Below are positions 62,439-64,000 of a stretch of 64,000 nucleotides of DNA, piece after piece (positions within the stretch are counted from its first letter, which is position 1; each line of letters starts with the position of its first letter). Origin of the DNA: Promethearchaeota archaeon. GTDB lineage: Archaea; Asgardarchaeota; Lokiarchaeia; Sigyniarchaeales; SOKP01. The position numbers were made by a program, and so were the translations under genes. The DNA lies in NCBI GenBank assembly GCA_019894855.1, contig JAGXNS010000002.1, positions 1-64,000 on the forward strand, read 5' to 3'. Under the pieces are notes generated by a model. The model did not search any database. It was not told the DNA's origin and worked only from the letters and a program-made list of their open reading frames with translations.

Positions 62439-64000
62439 ATGACTTATAACACTAATAAACGACCTTTCAATAAGCTCAAGCCCGTTTCGTTTGTAAATGT
62501 TAATATTAACGATAGTTTTTGGTCAAAGAGACAAAAGATCAATCGAGAAATATCAATTCACCATCAACATCAAATGTTAGAGGGGGATTTTCACATAGAT
62601 AATTTTAGAGTTGCTTCAGGTCTTAAAAAAGGAGTTCAAATAGGAGAATTCTACTTTGATTCGGATTTATATAAATGGCTTGAAGCAGCATGTTACATCA
62701 TTAATATTTATAGTGATCCTGGCCTGGAAGTAAAAGTGAATGAGGTTGTTGATTTAATAAAGAAATCTCAAACTAATGATGGATATGTTAATACATTCTA
62801 TTCAACCAGATTTATAGAAAAAAGGTTTACAAATATATACCTAATGCATGAATTGTATTGTGCGGGTCATTTGATCCAAGCAGCTATCGCCCACCATCAT
62901 GCTACTAAAAGCCAAGTAATGATAAATGTAGCCATTAAGTTTGCAAATTTGCTAGTATCTCTTTATTTGGGAGGAAAAAGGAAGGGCGTTCCCGGTCACG
63001 AAGAAATCGAAATGGCTTTAATCGCGTTGTATAGAATCACTGAGAACTCAAATTACTTAAAATTAGCGGAAGAATTTATTAACCGAAGAGGAAATGTTTC
63101 GAACTTTAAAACATATGTTGCTAATCAGTACTTTAACATGCGCTCTATCTTAGGAATAGCAAAGAAGAGAAATAAAGAATTTTTATTGTCAGTAGGAAGA
63201 GAAAATATTATTAAAGAACAGGAGAGCGAAGTATCAGAATGGGCTACGAATCTTACACTAAAAAGTCAATTAATATTCTTCAAAGAAAACTTGATCGGGG
63301 CCTATATTCAATCAAATGTTCCAGTAAGAGAAATTTTCGAACCAGTTGGCCACGCTGTTAGAGTGATGTATTTATTTTGTGGGATGGCCGATCTATATTC
63401 TGAAATAGGAGACAAAACTTTATTAAAAGCCCTTCGTAGGGTATGGTTGAAAATGGTTAAAGCCAGAATGTATATTACTGGTGGGACTGGATCTGAAAAA
63501 TGCACAGAAGGTTTTAAAAAAGATTTTGCTTTAAAGAATGAAGATTCTTATTCTGAAACTTGTGCCGCTATCGGGAACATGATGTGGAACTTGCGAATGC
63601 TCCAAATAACCGGCAACTGTAAATATGCAGATTTGATAGAAAGGGTGTTATATAACGCGATGTTGGTAGGCCAATCCATCAATGGTAAAGAATACACATA
63701 CAATAATCCGTTAATTTCTTATGCTAAGGATAAAAGAAGCGAATGGTTTAGATGTGCCTGTTGTCCTCCTAATGTAGCTCGAACCATTGCTTCTTTAGGC
63801 GATTATATCTACAGCACTTCGGAAGAAGGAATTTGGATTCACCAGTACATTGGAAATAAAGCAAATATTGAATTGAGTTCAAATGTGGTCAAAATTATCC
63901 AAAAAAGTGAACTCCCTTGGAAAGGGGAGATTACCATTAAACTTGAATTGTCTAAAAGCCAAAAGTTTTCTTTATTCCTTAGAATTCCAGATTGGAGTTA
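62439..64000 (+). CDS. GH127 beta-L-arabinofuranosidase-like enzyme (3' end cut off)
   Basis: Open from ATG 62439 to the window end (520 codons, no stop). Family signatures: the Zn-binding/catalytic SETCAAIGNMMWNLRML with its E-x-C, and WFRCACCPPNVARTIASLGD with CC-PPN, where the cysteines bind zinc and one is the nucleophile. Other parts: SFWSKRQ and FEPVGHAVRVMYLFCGMADL. The family removes beta-L-arabinofuranose from glycans; no signal peptide is visible, so it may act in the cytoplasm. Unusual for an archaeon of this kind, perhaps acquired. The C-terminal beta domain lies partly outside. Confidence 0.8.
   Translation, partial: MTYNTNKRPFNKLKPVSFVNVNINDSFWSKRQKINREISIHHQHQMLEGDFHIDNFRVASGLKKGVQIGEFYFDSDLYKWLEAACYIINIYSDPGLEVKVNEVVDLIKKSQTNDGYVNTFYSTRFIEKRFTNIYLMHELYCAGHLIQAAIAHHHATKSQVMINVAIKFANLLVSLYLGGKRKGVPGHEEIEMALIALYRITENSNYLKLAEEFINRRGNVSNFKTYVANQYFNMRSILGIAKKRNKEFLLSVGRENIIKEQESEVSEWATNLTLKSQLIFFKENLIGAYIQSNVPVREIFEPVGHAVRVMYLFCGMADLYSEIGDKTLLKALRRVWLKMVKARMYITGGTGSEKCTEGFKKDFALKNEDSYSETCAAIGNMMWNLRMLQITGNCKYADLIERVLYNAMLVGQSINGKEYTYNNPLISYAKDKRSEWFRCACCPPNVARTIASLGDYIYSTSEEGIWIHQYIGNKANIELSSNVVKIIQKSELPWKGEITIKLELSKSQKFSLFLRIPDWS

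Noticed and set aside
1-64000. CRISPR arrays, insertion sequences, integrases
   Set aside because: No regularly spaced repeats and no transposase or integrase motifs were seen on either strand.

Overview
The window looks like a piece of an Asgard (Lokiarchaeia-like) archaeal chromosome. It is very AT-rich. It carries archaeal/eukaryote-type information-processing genes (split RNA polymerase A'/A'', Rpo11, TFS, aEF-1A, aEF-2, aIF5B, aIF2-alpha, PCNA, PriS/PriL, GINS, RFC small subunit, a histone, Nop10, Csl4, eL42/eS27/eL30/uS7/uS12, a Taw1-type wyosine enzyme, archaeal CCA-adding enzyme, AglB) alongside several Ras/Rab/Arf-like small GTPases, the typical Asgard mark. Bacterial-type genes (uvrA, uvrB, a GH127 glycosidase) also occur. 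TTG starts behind good Shine-Dalgarno (SD) sites are frequent. No rRNA, tRNA, CRISPR array or insertion sequence was recognised.

Layout. 1-12.2 kb: a cut-off degenerate GTPase, two tandem paralogues of unknown function, membrane and zinc-ribbon proteins, a wHTH protein, nucleoside phosphorylase, a Taw1-like radical SAM enzyme with an inserted segment, EngB, an acidic repeat protein and a Rab-like GTPase. 12.2-19.1 kb: aEF-2 with an altered diphthamide loop, a 600-bp non-coding gap with one small ORF, CCA-adding enzyme, GNAT and aIF5B. 19.3-31 kb: an eRF1/Pelota-like protein, uvrB-uvrA, a long AglB/STT3, truA overlapping the RFC small subunit. 31-36.2 kb: enolase, a METTL5-like methyltransferase, and the csl4 - small ORF - rpo11 - RNase III-like - DUF99 cluster, then an Arf-like GTPase. 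36.2-40.5 kb: an EF-1A C-terminal remnant, a GC-richer possible ncRNA, EF-1A, aIF2-alpha and nop10. 40.5-46.3 kb: replication block GINS-priS-priL-PCNA with a divergent RPA3-like OB-fold gene, then TFS and eL42-eS27. 46.4-56.1 kb: pyrB, an HTH/ATP-cone/NrdD-like protein, and the rpoA1-rpoA2-eL30-nusA-uS12-uS7 operon without rpoB upstream. 56.3-64 kb: membrane and transport genes, an acyl-CoA synthetase-like protein, another GTPase, a histone and a cut-off GH127 enzyme.

The most interesting pattern concerns start codons. The ribosomal protein eS27 gene has no ATG, GTG or TTG start; it has AUU/AUA right behind a strong SD. uvrB is full length only if it starts at AUU/AUA, and a METTL5-like gene is complete only from AUU/AUA or by reading through an in-frame TAG. 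Together these suggest that rare AUA/AUU initiation is used here and hides or truncates genes in routine annotation. Other points to follow are an ATP-cone protein that may be a dNTP-sensing regulator, the EF-2 loop, doubled TATA-like boxes before EF-1A and histone, and the EF-1A tail fragment.
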